From: Fusobacterium perfoetens ATCC 29250
GTDB lineage: Bacteria > Fusobacteriota > Fusobacteriia > Fusobacteriales > Fusobacteriaceae
Direction of reading: 5' to 3'
Length of the DNA: 44,013 nt
Assembly: GCF_000622245.1 (NCBI RefSeq)
Contig: NZ_JHXW01000016.1
Span: forward strand, 1-44,013
Made by a program: the position numbers and the translations under genes. A model generated the notes under the pieces. That model ran no database searches, had not been told where the DNA came from, and saw nothing but the letters and a program-made list of their open reading frames with translations. Below are positions 43,991-44,013 of the stretch, one piece after another (position 1 is the stretch's first letter; each line of letters begins with the position of its first letter).

Positions 43991-44013
43991 AAAAAGGACT
44001 AAAGAAATTTAGT
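43991..44013 (+). terminator. Left part of a probable str-operon terminator, cut by the window end
   Basis: AAAAAAGGACTAAA, GAAA, TTTAGT: the left arm, tetraloop and start of the right arm of a hairpin are visible; the rest lies outside the window. Confidence 0.6.

Noticed and set aside
1-44013. tRNA or rRNA genes, CRISPR arrays, prophage genes, intact insertion sequences
   Set aside because: None recognised by eye on either strand; no spaced repeat series and no intact transposase or integrase.

Overview
The window is very AT-rich, low-GC bacterial DNA that also encodes outer-membrane proteins: a type Vd patatin autotransporter of the FplA kind, a FomA-like barrel protein and a TolC/RND efflux system. 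It carries a 2-hydroxyglutarate dehydrogenase next to glutamate dehydrogenase. This combination points strongly to an anaerobic, amino-acid-fermenting Fusobacterium or close relative. Species cannot be fixed from the sequence alone.

Region 1 (1-11068). A decayed IS91-family transposase on the minus strand and an isolated terminator precede a clean sigma-70 promoter and an eight-gene operon. The genes are a fructose-6-phosphate-aldolase-like transaldolase, a beta-hydroxyacid dehydrogenase, a fucose-isomerase-fold isomerase, a DUF4867 cupin-like protein, a sodium:solute symporter, a YihQ-type sulfoquinovosidase, a TauE/SafE exporter and a ROK repressor. Together they spell a transaldolase-type sulfoglycolysis (sulfo-TAL) pathway. 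Sulfoquinovosides would be imported and hydrolysed, sulfoquinovose isomerised to sulfofructose, cleaved by transaldol transfer to fructose 6-phosphate plus sulfolactaldehyde, and the C3 sulfonate reduced or oxidised and exported. The sulfoquinovosidase keeps the Arg/Trp/His sulfonate-recognition residues, and the transaldolase has lost the usual phosphate ligands.

Region 2 (11094-19949). A convergent FplA-type phospholipase autotransporter comes first. Then follows a compact operon of a LysM lipoprotein with a degenerate 5'-nucleotidase domain, sigma-54 (rpoN), a sigma-54 enhancer-binding protein with a clustered-Cys sensor domain, and a bactofilin. A glutamate/aspartate-type DAACS symporter and a TSCPD-domain protein close the region.

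Region 3 (20104-26680). A TolC-MFP-RND tripartite efflux operon is convergent with a chloramphenicol acetyltransferase gene. rpmB (L28) follows on the minus strand.

Region 4 (26789-32632). A housekeeping run: mutS2, ispD, cysS, mrnC and holB, tightly packed and partly overlapping.

Region 5 (32750-36815). A strongly expressed-looking outer-membrane protein, an unusually AT-rich 600-bp gap, then hgdH and gdhA, which are two consecutive steps of the hydroxyglutarate pathway of glutamate fermentation.

Region 6 (36834-39572). A PemK/MazF-like toxin with a small basic ORF upstream, then an ABC-F ATPase. The ABC-F gene is preceded by a short transcribed leader that has its own promoter, a three-codon ORF and an intrinsic terminator, which resembles ribosome-mediated attenuators of antibiotic-resistance ABC-F genes. 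Two nearly identical promoters, each carrying the palindrome TTGTAAAATTTACAA, flank the toxin and leader.

Region 7 (39567-44013). The str operon, rpsL-rpsG-fusA-tuf, with tandem promoters and a hairpin between fusA and tuf. No rRNA, tRNA or CRISPR array was seen.
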